Positions 38,694 through 48,593 of a stretch of 64,000 nucleotides of DNA are shown one piece after another. This stretch comes from Puniceibacterium sp. IMCC21224 (GTDB lineage: Bacteria > Pseudomonadota > Alphaproteobacteria > Rhodobacterales > Rhodobacteraceae), in assembly GCF_001038505.1 (NCBI RefSeq), contig NZ_LDPY01000001.1:2914001-2978000 (forward strand), in the 5' to 3' direction. Below the pieces are notes generated by a model, which worked only from the letters and a program-made list of their open reading frames with translations, was not told the DNA's origin and did not search any database. Each line of letters starts with the position of its first letter. Within the stretch, counting starts at the first letter, position 1. The position numbers were made by a program, and so were the translations under genes.

Positions 38694-38779
38694 GCCTCGC
38701 CCCCCTCAGCGCCATCAAGACAGGGCACACCAGCCAATCCTAAACCGATAGGCGGAATGTCAGTTGCGCGTACAGTCAT
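38690..38779 (-). CDS. Short ORF (29 codons) coupled to the CoA ligase gene
   Basis: Starts with ATG at 38777-38779, preceded by AAAAAGGAG with 8 bases of spacing, and encodes 29 residues (begins MTVRATDIPPIGLGLAGVPCL, ends GGEA). The stop TGA overlaps the ligase ATG as ATGA. It lies 39 bases downstream of kynA. No known domain. It may be a translational coupling leader peptide, a small functional protein or a remnant. The strong ribosome site and exact coupling are seen in the sequence; function is not known. Confidence 0.6.
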   Translation of the reverse strand: MTVRATDIPPIGLGLAGVPCLDGAEGGEA

Positions 38780-38818
38780 GGTTGTGGCTCCTTTTTGGGT
38801 GCAGGTCGGAATGCAATG

Positions 38819-39646
38819 TCAGAGATCGGTGCGCATGTGCCAAAGCTCGGGAAACAGCTCAACTTCGAGCATCTTTTTCAGGTAGTCGACGCCGCCAGTA
38901 CCGCCGGTGCCACGCTTGAATCCAATCACACGTTCAACTGTGGTGACGTGATTGAACCGCCAGCGGCGAAAATAATCCTCAAGATCGACCAGCTTTTCGG
39001 CCAGCTCGTACAGCGTCCAGTATCGGGTGGTGTCGCGATAGACCTGCAACCACATCCCCTGCACCTGCGGGTCCGCGTGATGCGCTGCGGTGGCAGGCTG
39101 TAGAATCAACCCGTCGGGCACGGTCATCCCCTGCCGCGCGGCATAGGCCAGCACTTCTTGATACAGGCTCAGCCGGGCACATTCGTCGGTCAGCACCGCG
39201 GTGGCTGCGTTGTCATGCGCATGCGGGCGCATCATCGCCAGGTTGCGGTTGCCCAGCGCAAATTCGATCAGCCGGTATTGCAGCGACTGGAATCCGGATG
39301 ACCGCCCCAGCCGATCCCGAAACGTGGTGTAATCGCTTGGCGTCATGGTGCGCAGCACATCCCAGGCACTATTGAGCTGCTCCATGATCCGGCTGACCCG
39401 GGCCAGCGTTTTGAAGACCTCGGCCATGCGATCATTGGCCATGGCGCGGCGCGCGGCGTTCAACTCGCTCAGCATCAGCTTCATCCACAACTCAGAGGTC
39501 TGGTGCTGGATGATGAACAACAGCTCGTCCGGCGCGTCCGAAATCGGGTGCTGCGCGGTCAAAAGCGTGTCGAGGGACAGATAGTCACCATAGGACATCT
39601 GAGCCGAAAAATCGGTCTCGGCCCCCATGTCGCGCGGATCGCTCAT
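38819..39646 (-). CDS. kynA: Tryptophan 2,3-dioxygenase
   Basis: 275 residues. The haem enzyme that opens the indole ring of L-tryptophan to N-formylkynurenine. [12 protein letters not shown] contains the distal His 48; FR at 109-110 is the substrate Arg region; [25 protein letters not shown] holds the proximal haem His 233 and the glycine loop 246-252. All intact. Start ATG 39644-39646 overlaps the acyl-CoA dehydrogenase stop as ATGA. It sits inside the anthraniloyl-CoA operon, so the operon couples tryptophan opening to anthranilate breakdown. Confidence 0.97.
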   Translation of the reverse strand: MSDPRDMGAETDFSAQMSYGDYLSLDTLLTAQHPISDAPDELLFIIQHQTSELWMKLMLSELNAARRAMANDRMAEVFKTLARVSRIMEQLNSAWDVLRTMTPSDYTTFRDRLGRSSGFQSLQYRLIEFALGNRNLAMMRPHAHDNAATAVLTDECARLSLYQEVLAYAARQGMTVPDGLILQPATAAHHADPQVQGMWLQVYRDTTRYWTLYELAEKLVDLEDYFRRWRFNHVTTVERVIGFKRGTGGTGGVDYLKKMLEVELFPELWHMRTDL

Positions 39647-40803
39647 AGCTGCGCCCCTGCCAGAACCGACCGCGCGATGATCACTTTCTGTACATCCGAC
39701 GCCCCCTCATAAATCCGCAAGGCCCTGATCTCGCGGTAGAGCCGCTCCACGACGGCTCCCGCCCGCACCCCGTCACCACCATGAAGCTGCACGGCCGCGT
39801 CAATGACCTTCTGCGCCTCGTCAGTCGCATATAACTTGGCCATCGCCGCCTCGCGGGTCACACGCGGCGCGCCCATGTCCTTGGCCCAGGCGGCGCGATA
39901 CACCAACAGCGCCGACGCATCGACGCGCAACGCCATTTCGGCCAGATGCGCCTGCACCATCTGCAGATCAGCCAGCGGTGCACCTTGCACCTGCCGCGCC
40001 TGCACCCGAACCAGCGTTTCAGCCAAAGCCCGCCGGGCAAACCCCAGCGCCGCCGCCGCCACTGTGGTGCGAAACACATCCAGCACCGACATGGCGATGC
40101 GGAACCCCTGCCCCGGCTGCCCGATCATCGCATCCGCAGGCACCCGGCAACCATCGAACCGCAACCGCGCCAAGGGATGCGGCGCAATGGTCTCCAACCG
40201 CTCGACAATTTCCAGACCCGGCGTATTCGCAGGTACAACAAAGGCCGACAGCCCCTTTGCCCCCGGCGCTTCTCCCGTGCGGGCAAAGACAGAATAAACA
40301 TCCGCGATCCCCCCGTTTGAGATCCAGGTTTTTTCCCCGTCCAGCACATAGGCATCACCATCGCACCGCGCCGTCATCGTGCTGTTGGCCACATCAGACC
40401 CCGACTGTGGCTCGGTCAGGGCAAATCCCGCAATCGCCCGCCCCGTCCGGGTCAGCGGCAACCACGCAGCTTGCTGCGCAGATGTCCCGAACAGCGACAG
40501 CGCCCCGGTTCCCAACCCCTGCATGGCAAAGACAAAATCCGCCAACCCGTCATGTCGCGCCAGCGTCTCGCGTGTCAGACACAGGGTCCGCACATCCAGC
40601 GCCGCCGGATCATCAGGATCCACCGCCGTCGGCAATAACCAGCCGTCGTCGCCCAGCGCGCGCACCAGCGTCCGGCAGGCGATATCGATGTCACCATGAT
40701 CCACGGCCCCCAGCGCCCCGGCAGCCCAATCATCCAAAGCCAGCGCCCAATCCTTGTGACCCCGCTCAAGAAACGGCCAGTCAAGGAAACTCCGATCCGT
40801 CAC
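39643..40803 (-). CDS. Acyl-CoA dehydrogenase family protein
   Basis: 386 residues. [40 protein letters not shown] is the FAD/substrate segment, and the C-terminal [11 protein letters not shown] and [23 protein letters not shown] are the family's helical end; the catalytic base (Glu of YEGASDVQ) is present. Expected role: dehydrogenation of a CoA-thioester ring intermediate. I choose the GTG at 40801-40803, preceded by GAAGGTGAGGG, because the upstream in-frame part is a dispersed repeat (see 40818-40839) and would overlap the hydratase gene. Confidence 0.87.
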   Translation of the reverse strand: MTDRSFLDWPFLERGHKDWALALDDWAAGALGAVDHGDIDIACRTLVRALGDDGWLLPTAVDPDDPAALDVRTLCLTRETLARHDGLADFVFAMQGLGTGALSLFGTSAQQAAWLPLTRTGRAIAGFALTEPQSGSDVANSTMTARCDGDAYVLDGEKTWISNGGIADVYSVFARTGEAPGAKGLSAFVVPANTPGLEIVERLETIAPHPLARLRFDGCRVPADAMIGQPGQGFRIAMSVLDVFRTTVAAAALGFARRALAETLVRVQARQVQGAPLADLQMVQAHLAEMALRVDASALLVYRAAWAKDMGAPRVTREAAMAKLYATDEAQKVIDAAVQLHGGDGVRAGAVVERLYREIRALRIYEGASDVQKVIIARSVLAGAQL

Positions 40804-40817
40804 TCCAACGCCCTCAC

Positions 40818-40839
40818 CTTCTTCTCTTTTAAAATACGC
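40818..40839. repeat. Short dispersed repeat, copy A
   Basis: 22 bases CTTCTTCTCTTTTAAAATACGC in the 55-base gap between the hydratase and the dehydrogenase. It differs at one base from copy B at 61472-61493. It explains the apparent N-terminal extension of the dehydrogenase reading frame. Confidence 0.55.
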
Positions 40840-40858
40840 CCTTGCGACAAAGACATCT

Positions 40859-41659
40859 CTAGTCCCCTTCGAAAACCGGGCGCTCTTTGGCAACAAACGC
40901 CTCATACGCCCGCGTGAAATCGCCGGTCTGCATACAGATCGCCTGCGCCTGCGCCTCGGCCTCGATCGCCTGCTCCAGTCCCATGGACCATTCCTGCATC
41001 AGCATCGTTTTTGTCATCATATGTGCAAAATTCGGCCCCGCAGCGATCTGCTGCGCCAGCTTCAGCGTTTCGGCCTCCAGCGCATCAGCCGCCACAAGGC
41101 GGTTCCAGAATCCCCAGCGTTCACCCTCATCCGACGACATCGACCGACCGGAATACAGCAGCTCAGCTGCGCGGCCCTGCCCGATGATCCGCGGTAGAAT
41201 CGCGCAAGCGCCCATGTCGCAGCCCGCCAGACCAACGCGGGTGAAAAGAAATGCCGCCTTGGCCTCGGGCGTGGCCAGCCGCATATCTGACGCCATGGCG
41301 ATGATCGCCCCCGCGCCGACGCAGATCCCATCGACAGCCGCAATCACCGGTTTGCCGCAGTTCAGGATCGCCTTGACCAGATCACCGGTCATCCGAGTAA
41401 AGGCCAGAAGCTCTTTCATATTCATCCGGGTCAGCGGCCCGATGATGTCGTGCACATCGCCGCCAGAGCTGAAGTTGCCGCCGTTGGAGCCAAAGATCAC
41501 CACCTTGACCTCATCGTCATAGCTCAGATCGCGGAACCAGTCGCGCAGCTCGGCATAGCTCTGGAATGTCAGCGGGTTCTTGCGTTCAGGTCGATCGAGC
41601 GTGACATGCGCGATGCCATCGGCGATCCAGCAGCGGAAATGTTCTGTGTTCTGTCTCAT
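40859..41659 (-). CDS. Enoyl-CoA hydratase/isomerase family protein
   Basis: 266 residues. Crotonase fold with the oxyanion segments [15 protein letters not shown] and [23 protein letters not shown]; the catalytic Glu positions of classic hydratases are partly substituted ([11 protein letters not shown] replaces a typical LGLxPG), so it may be a hydratase, isomerase or ring-opening hydrolase. Starts at 41657-41659, overlapping the MarR stop as ATGA. Belongs to the beta-oxidation-like part of the pathway. Confidence 0.88.
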   Translation of the reverse strand: MRQNTEHFRCWIADGIAHVTLDRPERKNPLTFQSYAELRDWFRDLSYDDEVKVVIFGSNGGNFSSGGDVHDIIGPLTRMNMKELLAFTRMTGDLVKAILNCGKPVIAAVDGICVGAGAIIAMASDMRLATPEAKAAFLFTRVGLAGCDMGACAILPRIIGQGRAAELLYSGRSMSSDEGERWGFWNRLVAADALEAETLKLAQQIAAGPNFAHMMTKTMLMQEWSMGLEQAIEAEAQAQAICMQTGDFTRAYEAFVAKERPVFEGD

Positions 41660-42126
41660 GCATTGTCCTCGCGATGGGCCAGCGCATCGAACCGCGCGGC
41701 CAGTGTTTCGGCTTCGTCCGCGCTGAAATCATGCAGCAATTCGTCGATCCAGGTTTCATGCGCCGCTGCCTGCCGCGCAAATTCTTCGCGGCCCTTGCGG
41801 GTCAAGCGAACGGTTGTGGCGCGGCGGTCCCCCGGCACCGGGACCCGCACCACCAACCCATCCTCGGCCAGCCGGTCGACGATGCCCGTGACATTCCCGT
41901 TGGACACCCGCAGCACTCCCGACAGCGCCGACATCTTTAGCCCGGCCTCAAACCGGTCCAGTGCCGCCATCACGTCAAACCGCGGCAGGGTCGCACCAAA
42001 GTCGCGACGCAGGCGGTCGCGCAATTCGGCCTCAACCCCGCGACTGCTCTTGAGCAGGCGCAACCACAGACGCAGCCGCGCCTTGGATGTCTCTGATCCG
42101 GTCTCGGTCTGAGGGTGGGTATTCAT
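41656..42126 (-). CDS. MarR family regulator, probable operon regulator
   Basis: 156 residues. Winged HTH with the recognition helix around [18 protein letters not shown] and the wing [16 protein letters not shown]. MarR proteins often respond to aromatic CoA thioesters, and this one is encoded within the operon, so feedback by aminobenzoyl-CoA is plausible. Start ATG 42124-42126 overlaps the SDR stop as ATGA. The best operator candidate is the nested dyad at 45192-45276. Confidence 0.88.
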   Translation of the reverse strand: MNTHPQTETGSETSKARLRLWLRLLKSSRGVEAELRDRLRRDFGATLPRFDVMAALDRFEAGLKMSALSGVLRVSNGNVTGIVDRLAEDGLVVRVPVPGDRRATTVRLTRKGREEFARQAAAHETWIDELLHDFSADEAETLAARFDALAHREDNA

Positions 42127-42866
42127 ATCTCTCCCCCCGAGAGGCTGAGCGCATGGCCATTCACCGCGCCTGCATCGTCCGAACACAGCCACAGCGCAGT
42201 GCCCGCGACTTCGTGGGTTTGGACAAACCGGCCTTGTGGGTTGCCCTTGTTCAGCGCCCGCGCGGCCTGTTCCGGCGTCTTGCCGGTCTTGGCGACGATG
42301 TTGGCGATGGACCGGTCCAGCATCGAGGTCTCAATAAATCCGGGGCACAGTGCGTTGACGGTGATCCCGGTCTGCGCAAGTTCCAACGCTAGCGCACGTG
42401 TCAATCCAACAACTCCGTGTTTCGCTGCGACATAGCCCGCCACATAGGGATACCCCTTGAGCCCGGCGGTTGAAGCAACGGCAATCATCCGCCCCCAACC
42501 TGCGGATTTCATATCCTCCAACGCAGCCTGCCACAGGGTAAAGACCCCGGTAACGTTCACGGCCAACATCTTTTCCAACCCCGCTGCAGTCATCTTTGCA
42601 AACGGTGTGCTGTCGGCCGCCCCTGCATTCGCAATCGCCACGGCCACCGGCCCCCGCGCTGCGCGTGCTTGCGCGAATGCAGCGTCTACCTGTTCCGGAT
42701 CAGTCACGTCGCACAGCACATAGGGCAGACCCTGCGCTGCCAAAGTCTCCTCGGTCCGGCCCAAAATTGTCACCCGAGCGCCTGCAGCGGCAAAGCGATG
42801 CGCCATGTCCGCGCCAACTCCTGTGCCGCCGCCACTGATCACCACGTGTTTGCCGGTGATATTCAT
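42123..42866 (-). CDS. Short-chain dehydrogenase/reductase
   Basis: 247 residues. NAD(P) loop [18 protein letters not shown] at about 80 (IANAGAADS), catalytic Ser and Tyr-x-x-x-Lys in [22 protein letters not shown], and a C-terminal PGFIETSM. Typical hydroxyacyl-CoA dehydrogenase or ketoreductase fold; substrate probably a ring CoA thioester. Start ATG 42864-42866 overlaps the monooxygenase/reductase stop as ATGA. Confidence 0.9.
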   Translation of the reverse strand: MNITGKHVVISGGGTGVGADMAHRFAAAGARVTILGRTEETLAAQGLPYVLCDVTDPEQVDAAFAQARAARGPVAVAIANAGAADSTPFAKMTAAGLEKMLAVNVTGVFTLWQAALEDMKSAGWGRMIAVASTAGLKGYPYVAGYVAAKHGVVGLTRALALELAQTGITVNALCPGFIETSMLDRSIANIVAKTGKTPEQAARALNKGNPQGRFVQTHEVAGTALWLCSDDAGAVNGHALSLSGGEI

Positions 42867-45151
42867 ACCCGCGCGACCTCGGCGTCGCGGTCGGCCAGCC
42901 GCCATGCCTGATCCCGGCCCGCCAGATAGGGCAGCGGCCAATCCTCGGCCCGATCGCCCAACGCGGTCGCCGCATGCAGCAGCCAATAGGGGTCGGAAAG
43001 GTGCGGGCGGGCGAGGCAGACCAGATCGGCCCGCCCGGCCATCAGGATGGAATTAACGTGATCCGCCTCGAATATATTACCAACGGCCATGGTCGCCACG
43101 CCAGCCTCGTTGCGGATGCGATCCGAAAACGGGGTCTGGAACATACGACCGTAAACCGGCTGCGCCTCGGTCGATGTTTGACCAGCTGAGACGTCGATGA
43201 TGTCGGCCCCCGCCGCGCTGAACATCTGCGCTATCGCGACCGCCTCTTCTGCGGTCACACCCCGATCCGTCCAATCGGTGGCCGAAATCCGCACCGACAT
43301 CGGCTTTGCTTCGGGCCAGACGGCGCGCATCGCGACAAACACCTCTAACGGATAGCGCATCCGGTTTTCCAGACTGCCGCCATAAGCATCGTCGCGGATG
43401 TTCGACAGCGGCGAGATAAAGGACGAGATCAGATAGCCATGCGCCGCATGCAGTTCGATCATGTCAAAGCCCGCGCGGTCAGCCATCTGCGCCGCCGCGA
43501 CAAATTCCGCCGTCACTTGGTCCATATCATCACGGGTCATCGCGCGGGGTGTGGCATTGGCGTCAGACCACGGCAGGGCTGAGGCCGAGAGCAGATCCCA
43601 ATTGCCCAAGGGCAAGGGCTGATCCATCCCCTCCCATCCGATGCGGGTCGATCCCTTGCGCCCTGAATGGCCGATCTGGCAGCAAATCTTGGCCGGCGTC
43701 TCGGTATGCACAAAATCTGTCAGCCTGCGCCAGGCCGCCTCGTGTTCCGGTGCGTAGAGGCCGGGACAACCGGGGGTGATCCGCCCCTCGGGGGAAACAC
43801 AGGTCATTTCGGTATAAATCAGCCCGGCGCCGCCTTTGGCGCGTTCACCGTAATGGATCAGATGCCAGTCAGTCGGACAGCCGTTCACCGCCTTGTATTG
43901 CGCCATGGGCGAGACGACGACGCGGTTCTTCAAATCCATGTCACGCAGGCGAAACGGCGCAAACATCGGCGCGCGGGCCGGCCCCTCAACCGTTGCGCTT
44001 GCCTGCTCCTGAAACCAGCGTTCAGCCGATTCCAGCCAAACCGGATCACGTTCGCGCAGGTTTTCATGGCTAATCCGCTGCGACCGGGTCAGCAGAGAAT
44101 AGTTCAGCTGAACCGGATCAAGGTCCAGATAACGCTCAACATCCTCGAACCATTCGACCGAATTGCGCGCGGCGGATTGCAGACGCAACACCTGCAATTG
44201 CCGCTCCGATTCGTAACTTTCAAAGGCAGTGGCCACATCCGGCTCCGACGACAGCGCCTCGGCCAGGGCAATCGCCGACTCCAATGCCAGTTTTGTGCCC
44301 GAACCGATGGAAAAATGGGCAGTCGCGGCCGCGTCCCCCAACAGCACGACGTTCTTGTGGCTCCAGCGGCGGCAGAGCACGCGCGGAAACCGAATCCAAG
44401 CTGAACCGCGAATGTGGTTGGCATTGGTCATCAGCGCGTGGTCACCCAGATGATCGGCAAAAATTTCCTGACAGGTGGCGATGCTGTCCTGTTGCGACAT
44501 CTCACCAAAGCCGTAGGCATCAAACGTCTTTTGCGAACACTCGACGATGAACGTCGCTGTGTCAGGGTCGAACTGATAGGCATGCGCCCAGACCCAACCT
44601 TTGGGCGTTTTCTCGAATATAAAGGTAAAGGCATCGTCGAACTTCTGGTGCGTGCCCAGCCAGACAAACTGGCAGGCACGCATGTCGATATCGGGTTCAA
44701 ATGCACCCTCGAATGCGGTGCGGGTGCGCGAATTCAGCCCGTCGCAGGCAACAACCACATCGTAGTCATCCATATAATCAGCCGCGGTGCCCACTTCGGT
44801 TTCGAACCGCAGATCAACGCCCAGCGCGACGGCACGCGCCTGCAGGATCAGCAGCAGCCGCTTGCGTCCAATGCCGCAGAACCCGTGCCCGGTGGACAGC
44901 ATCTTTTGCCCGCGATGATGCACGGCAATATCGTCCCAGTAGGCAAAGTGTTCGCGGATCTGGGTGGCACTGACGGGATCGTTTGCGGCAAGGTTATCCA
45001 GCGTCTCATCCGACAGCACGACGCCCCAGCCAAAGGTGTCGTCGGCGCGGTTGCGCTCGAACACAACCACCTCGGCGTCCGGTTGGCGCAGCTTGGTTGA
45101 GATCGCGAAATAGAGCCCCGCGGGACCACCCCCCAGACATGCAATACGCAT
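42863..45151 (-). CDS. 2-aminobenzoyl-CoA monooxygenase/reductase (fused)
   Basis: 762 residues. N-terminal FAD monooxygenase: GGGPAG at 7-12, [10 protein letters not shown] near 45, [17 protein letters not shown] at 271-287. From about residue 395 an old-yellow-enzyme (NADH:flavin) domain: [34 protein letters not shown], and ending [11 protein letters not shown]. This fusion is known as the enzyme that hydroxylates and then reduces 2-aminobenzoyl-CoA (a salicylyl-CoA 5-hydroxylase-like protein is the close alternative). It opens the operon; start ATG 45149-45151. The two domains together dearomatise the ring, giving an enamine/oxo product. Confidence 0.9.
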   Translation of the reverse strand: MRIACLGGGPAGLYFAISTKLRQPDAEVVVFERNRADDTFGWGVVLSDETLDNLAANDPVSATQIREHFAYWDDIAVHHRGQKMLSTGHGFCGIGRKRLLLILQARAVALGVDLRFETEVGTAADYMDDYDVVVACDGLNSRTRTAFEGAFEPDIDMRACQFVWLGTHQKFDDAFTFIFEKTPKGWVWAHAYQFDPDTATFIVECSQKTFDAYGFGEMSQQDSIATCQEIFADHLGDHALMTNANHIRGSAWIRFPRVLCRRWSHKNVVLLGDAAATAHFSIGSGTKLALESAIALAEALSSEPDVATAFESYESERQLQVLRLQSAARNSVEWFEDVERYLDLDPVQLNYSLLTRSQRISHENLRERDPVWLESAERWFQEQASATVEGPARAPMFAPFRLRDMDLKNRVVVSPMAQYKAVNGCPTDWHLIHYGERAKGGAGLIYTEMTCVSPEGRITPGCPGLYAPEHEAAWRRLTDFVHTETPAKICCQIGHSGRKGSTRIGWEGMDQPLPLGNWDLLSASALPWSDANATPRAMTRDDMDQVTAEFVAAAQMADRAGFDMIELHAAHGYLISSFISPLSNIRDDAYGGSLENRMRYPLEVFVAMRAVWPEAKPMSVRISATDWTDRGVTAEEAVAIAQMFSAAGADIIDVSAGQTSTEAQPVYGRMFQTPFSDRIRNEAGVATMAVGNIFEADHVNSILMAGRADLVCLARPHLSDPYWLLHAATALGDRAEDWPLPYLAGRDQAWRLADRDAEVARV

Positions 45152-45191
45152 TCGTCGCCCCCTGTTTTCGGGGCGATCTGACGCCCCTGAA

Positions 45192-45276
45192 ACTCAACGC
45201 TAGGCGGGGTCGGAATTTATTTCAAGCAAAAATGTTTTGTACTTGAAATAGTTTTTTCGCCGGCCTAGCGTTGAGT
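45192..45276. promoter_or_regulatory. Nested dyad operator candidate in the divergent promoter
   Basis: Two perfect inverted repeats share one centre at position 45234. Inner: TATTTCAAG (45218-45226) and CTTGAAATA (45242-45250). Outer: ACTCAACGCTAGGC (45192-45205) and GCCTAGCGTTGAGT (45263-45276). The region between the arms is AT-rich. It lies 41 bases upstream of the monooxygenase/reductase start and 144 upstream of the formamidase start, so it could control both. A MarR-type operator is expected to be AT-rich and palindromic; the inner arms fit. Confidence 0.75.
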
Positions 45277-45419
45277 CGACTGGCCACGATCGGAGCCTTG
45301 CGAATGCCCGCACAGATGCCTGCACCATACATTTTCCACCCGCAACTGCGTGACACTTGCGCGGGTGCTGTCTACGGTGCCGCGACCGGCGGCGGGGCTG
45401 CGCAAACAGGGGAATTGCA

Positions 45420-46250
45420 ATGACGGGCTGGGTGATACGCGACTGGGATGATGCCTATGAAAACGGGCGCAACATCCCGGATGGGGCGTCCTGGCCCGCC
45501 CGCTGGGTTGCCCCTGCGCAGGCATTTCGCGACCGTGGCAACAATCGTCTGGACATGGCGTACGGCAAAACGAAGCGGTCCCGCTATGACCTGTTTCTAC
45601 CCCAGGGCACAGCCAAAGGATTGTTTATCTTTGTGCACGGCGGTTACTGGGTGGCACTGGACAAATCCTACTGGTCGCATCTGGCGGCGGGCGCAGTGGC
45701 TGCGGGCTGGGCGGTGGCGATCCCGTCCTATGACCTCTGTCCTCAGGTCAGCATTGCTGACATCACTGCGCAGATCGGTGCCGCGATAGATCATGCAGCG
45801 ACGCAGGTGTCGGGCCCGATCGTGCTGTCAGGTCATTCGGCTGGTGGCCATCTGGTGAGCGCGATGATGTGCACGGACAGCCCACTGGCACCGGATACAC
45901 AGGCACGGTTGCGCCATGTCGTGTCGATCTCGGGCCTGCACGACCTGCGCCCCCTGCTGCTCACCAACCGCAACGCAACCTTGCGCATGGATGCCGCCAG
46001 TGCTGCAGCGGGGAGTCCTGCCCTGAAAGAACCCCTGCCCCACGTCCGCCTGACAACCTGGGTTGGCGGCGGCGAACGGCAGGAATTCCTGCGCCAGACC
46101 CGCCTGCTCGCCAATATCTGGCACGGGTTGGGCTGCGATACTCGCGCCGTGATTGAACCGGACCGGCACCATTTCAATGTGATTGACGGGCTGGCGGACA
46201 TGGCTTCGCCCTTGACGCGCGCCGCCGTGCACGATCCTGTAAGCGGCTGA
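45420..46250 (+). CDS. Alpha/beta hydrolase, probable arylformamidase
   Basis: 276 residues. Oxyanion motif HGGYW at 73-77, nucleophile elbow LSGHSAGGH (Ser 140) and a C-terminal HHFNVIDGL with the catalytic His (about 250). HGGYW is the hallmark of kynurenine formamidase-type hydrolases, which convert N-formylkynurenine to kynurenine. The next step from tryptophan dioxygenase is therefore in the adjacent divergent gene, supporting the name. The start at 45420 follows a GGGG-rich site. A metal-dependent KynB-type formamidase is not in the window. Confidence 0.85.
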   Translation: MTGWVIRDWDDAYENGRNIPDGASWPARWVAPAQAFRDRGNNRLDMAYGKTKRSRYDLFLPQGTAKGLFIFVHGGYWVALDKSYWSHLAAGAVAAGWAVAIPSYDLCPQVSIADITAQIGAAIDHAATQVSGPIVLSGHSAGGHLVSAMMCTDSPLAPDTQARLRHVVSISGLHDLRPLLLTNRNATLRMDAASAAAGSPALKEPLPHVRLTTWVGGGERQEFLRQTRLLANIWHGLGCDTRAVIEPDRHHFNVIDGLADMASPLTRAAVHDPVSG

Positions 46251-46445
46251 GGCGCCACGCGGAAACCGACATACGACATACACCGGCCGCAACCACAACG
46301 CCGCCAACAAGAGGACTGAGCGAGACAAGACCCGGTACAAAGGCCCGCCAAGTGGCCCGCCGACACGAATATCAGATCAGTCGCACCCATTCAGACCGAT
46401 CCGGGAAAATCCGGGCGGCGGGGCGATCCAACAAAGGAGCATCTC

Positions 46446-47630
46446 ATGAAGATCAAGACCAAACTGCTGGCAACCACCTTTGCCGCGCTTGCCCTAAGCA
46501 CGCCCGCGATGGCGCAGGACCTGCCCTCGGCCGCTGATGGCAAACTGAAGATCGGGTTGATCTACACCCTGTCCGGCCCGGCCGCCGCCCTTGGTTCGCA
46601 GGCGCGCGACGGATTCCTCCTCGCTGCTGAGGCGATGGGTGAGATGGGTGGCCTGCCAACCGAAATCATCATCATCGACGACGAACAGCGCCCCGATCTG
46701 GCCGCTGACAAGGCGCGCGAGCTGGTGGCGCGGGACGAAGTTGATTTTGTGGTCGGCCCGATCTTTTCCAACATCCTTGGTGCGATCCACAAGCCGGTGA
46801 CAGAAACCGGCACCATCCTGATCTCGACCAACGCCGGTACGTCCAGCTATGCCGGCGCCGAGTGCAACGAGAATTTCTATACCACCTCGTATCAGAACGA
46901 CCAGAACCACGAAGTCATGGGCGCTTATGCAGAAAAGCAGGGCTACCAGAACGTGTTCCTGATGGCGCCGAACTATCAGGCCGGCAAGGACAGCCTGAAC
47001 GGGTTCAAGCATTCTTACACCGGCGGCGTTGCAGGCGAGGTGTTCACCGAACTCGGGCAACTGGATTTCTCGTCCGAGCTGGCGCAGATCGCGGCGTTCC
47101 AGCCCGATGCGCTGTTCACCTTTATGCCCGGCGGCATGGGTGTGAATCTTGTGAAACAGTACAGCCAGGCCGGTCTGACGACGATCCCGTTCCTGTCAGC
47201 CTTTACCGTCGATGAAACCACCCTGCCCGCGACGCAGGATGCGGCCGTCGGTCTGATGGGGGGGGCGAACTGGGCGCCGGATATGGACAACGCCGCCAAC
47301 AAGACCTTTGTCGACGCCTATCTTGCCAAATACGGCGCGATGCCCGGCACCTATGCAATGCAGGCCTATGATGCGGCGCAGCTGATCAATGCCGCAGTCA
47401 GTTCTGTCGGCGGCGATCTGACCGACCGCGCGGCGCTGAAATCTGCCCTGCATGCCGCCGATTTCGACAGCCCGCGCGGCGATTTCAGCTTTGGTAAGAA
47501 CAACTTTCCGATCCAGGACTTCTATCTGGTCAAGGCGGAAAAACGCGAAGATGGCCTGTATCAGACCGCCATCGTCGAAAAGATCTTTGACGATTACGTC
47601 GACAATTACGCCGCTCAGTGCCCGATGTGA
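46446..47630 (+). CDS. ABC transporter substrate-binding protein (branched-chain-type)
   Basis: 394 residues. Sec signal peptide ending A-M-A at about residues 21-23 (MKIKTKLLATTFAALALSTPAMAQ). Periplasmic LivK-type fold with IGLIYTLSGPAAALGSQARDG and IGG-like FVVGPIFSNILGAI. Start has AAAGGAG upstream. It is the first gene of the transporter run, 195 bases after the formamidase. Ligand is probably aromatic (kynurenine, anthranilate or a related acid) from context; sequence alone does not show this. Confidence 0.92.
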   Translation: MKIKTKLLATTFAALALSTPAMAQDLPSAADGKLKIGLIYTLSGPAAALGSQARDGFLLAAEAMGEMGGLPTEIIIIDDEQRPDLAADKARELVARDEVDFVVGPIFSNILGAIHKPVTETGTILISTNAGTSSYAGAECNENFYTTSYQNDQNHEVMGAYAEKQGYQNVFLMAPNYQAGKDSLNGFKHSYTGGVAGEVFTELGQLDFSSELAQIAAFQPDALFTFMPGGMGVNLVKQYSQAGLTTIPFLSAFTVDETTLPATQDAAVGLMGGANWAPDMDNAANKTFVDAYLAKYGAMPGTYAMQAYDAAQLINAAVSSVGGDLTDRAALKSALHAADFDSPRGDFSFGKNNFPIQDFYLVKAEKREDGLYQTAIVEKIFDDYVDNYAAQCPM

Positions 47631-47672
47631 TCTGACCTGATCGAAACCTAGATCCGTGGGCCGGAGACTGAC

Positions 47673-48593
47673 ATGACCAACCTGTTTATCCTGCAACTGC
47701 TCAATGGCGTTCAGCTGGGCATTCTGCTCTTTCTGATCGCCGCCGGGCTGACGCTGGTGTTCGGGATCATGGACGTGATCAATCTGGCCCACGGCGTGCT
47801 TTATATGATCGGGGCCTATCTGATCGCCACCTTTGCCGCCCTCACGGGCAGCTTCTGGCTTGGCCTGCTGCTAATGCTGCCTGCGGCAGTGGCGGTGGGC
47901 TATGTGGTTGAGAGGGTGGTGATACGACCACTTTATTCAAGATCACATCTGGATCAGGTGCTGGCCACCTTTGGTCTGGTGATGATCGTCAACGAGGGGG
48001 TCAAGATCCTCTGGGGCACTTCACCCCTATCCGTCCCGATGCCGGATATCCTTTCCGGGTCAATCCCGCTGATCGGGCCACTGCAATACCCGGTGTATCG
48101 TTTGGCAATCATTGCCTCCGGGCTGGCGGTGGCGGCAGGACTGTATGTCGTTGTGAACCACACCCGCGTCGGCATGTTGCTGCGCGCAGGTGCAACAAAT
48201 CGCGAAATGGTGTCGGCGCTGGGGGTGGATATAGGCAAGCTCTTCTCCACCGTGTTTGCCCTTGGCGCGGTGCTGGCGTGCTTTGCCGGCGCGATCGTCG
48301 CGCCAATCCTGTCGGTGGACACCGGCATGGGGGAAAGCGTGCTGATCCTGACCTTTGTGGTTGTCGTCATTGGTGGCATCGGGTCAATCCGGGGTGCGTT
48401 TCTGGGCGCCATTCTGGTGGCACTGGTGGACACGCTGGGCCGCACCTTTGGCCCGATCCTGCTGCGTGCGGTGATGGACCCTGCGGCGGCGGGTCAGACC
48501 GGGCGCACTTTGGCACCAATGCTGGTCTATATTCTGATGGCGGCGATCCTCTTTGCCCGGCCCGCAGGCCTGTTCGGCAGGCGCACCACATGA
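47673..48593 (+). CDS. Branched-chain-type ABC transporter permease (LivH family)
   Basis: 306 residues, about eight membrane segments. LNGVQLGILLFLIAAGLTLVFGIMDVINLAHG is the LivH-type start; GALLAFCFAGAI-like GAVLACFAGAIVAP and VVVIGGIGSIRGAFLGAILVALVD are permease loop segments. Forms the channel with the next gene. Start ATG 47673 has GGAG upstream; stop overlaps the next ATG as ATGA. Confidence 0.93.
   Translation: MTNLFILQLLNGVQLGILLFLIAAGLTLVFGIMDVINLAHGVLYMIGAYLIATFAALTGSFWLGLLLMLPAAVAVGYVVERVVIRPLYSRSHLDQVLATFGLVMIVNEGVKILWGTSPLSVPMPDILSGSIPLIGPLQYPVYRLAIIASGLAVAAGLYVVVNHTRVGMLLRAGATNREMVSALGVDIGKLFSTVFALGAVLACFAGAIVAPILSVDTGMGESVLILTFVVVVIGGIGSIRGAFLGAILVALVDTLGRTFGPILLRAVMDPAAAGQTGRTLAPMLVYILMAAILFARPAGLFGRRTT

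Noticed and set aside
40804..40905. N-terminal extension of the acyl-CoA dehydrogenase to 40905
   Set aside because: It overlaps the hydratase gene and includes a dispersed repeat; the GTG at 40803 has a better ribosome site.
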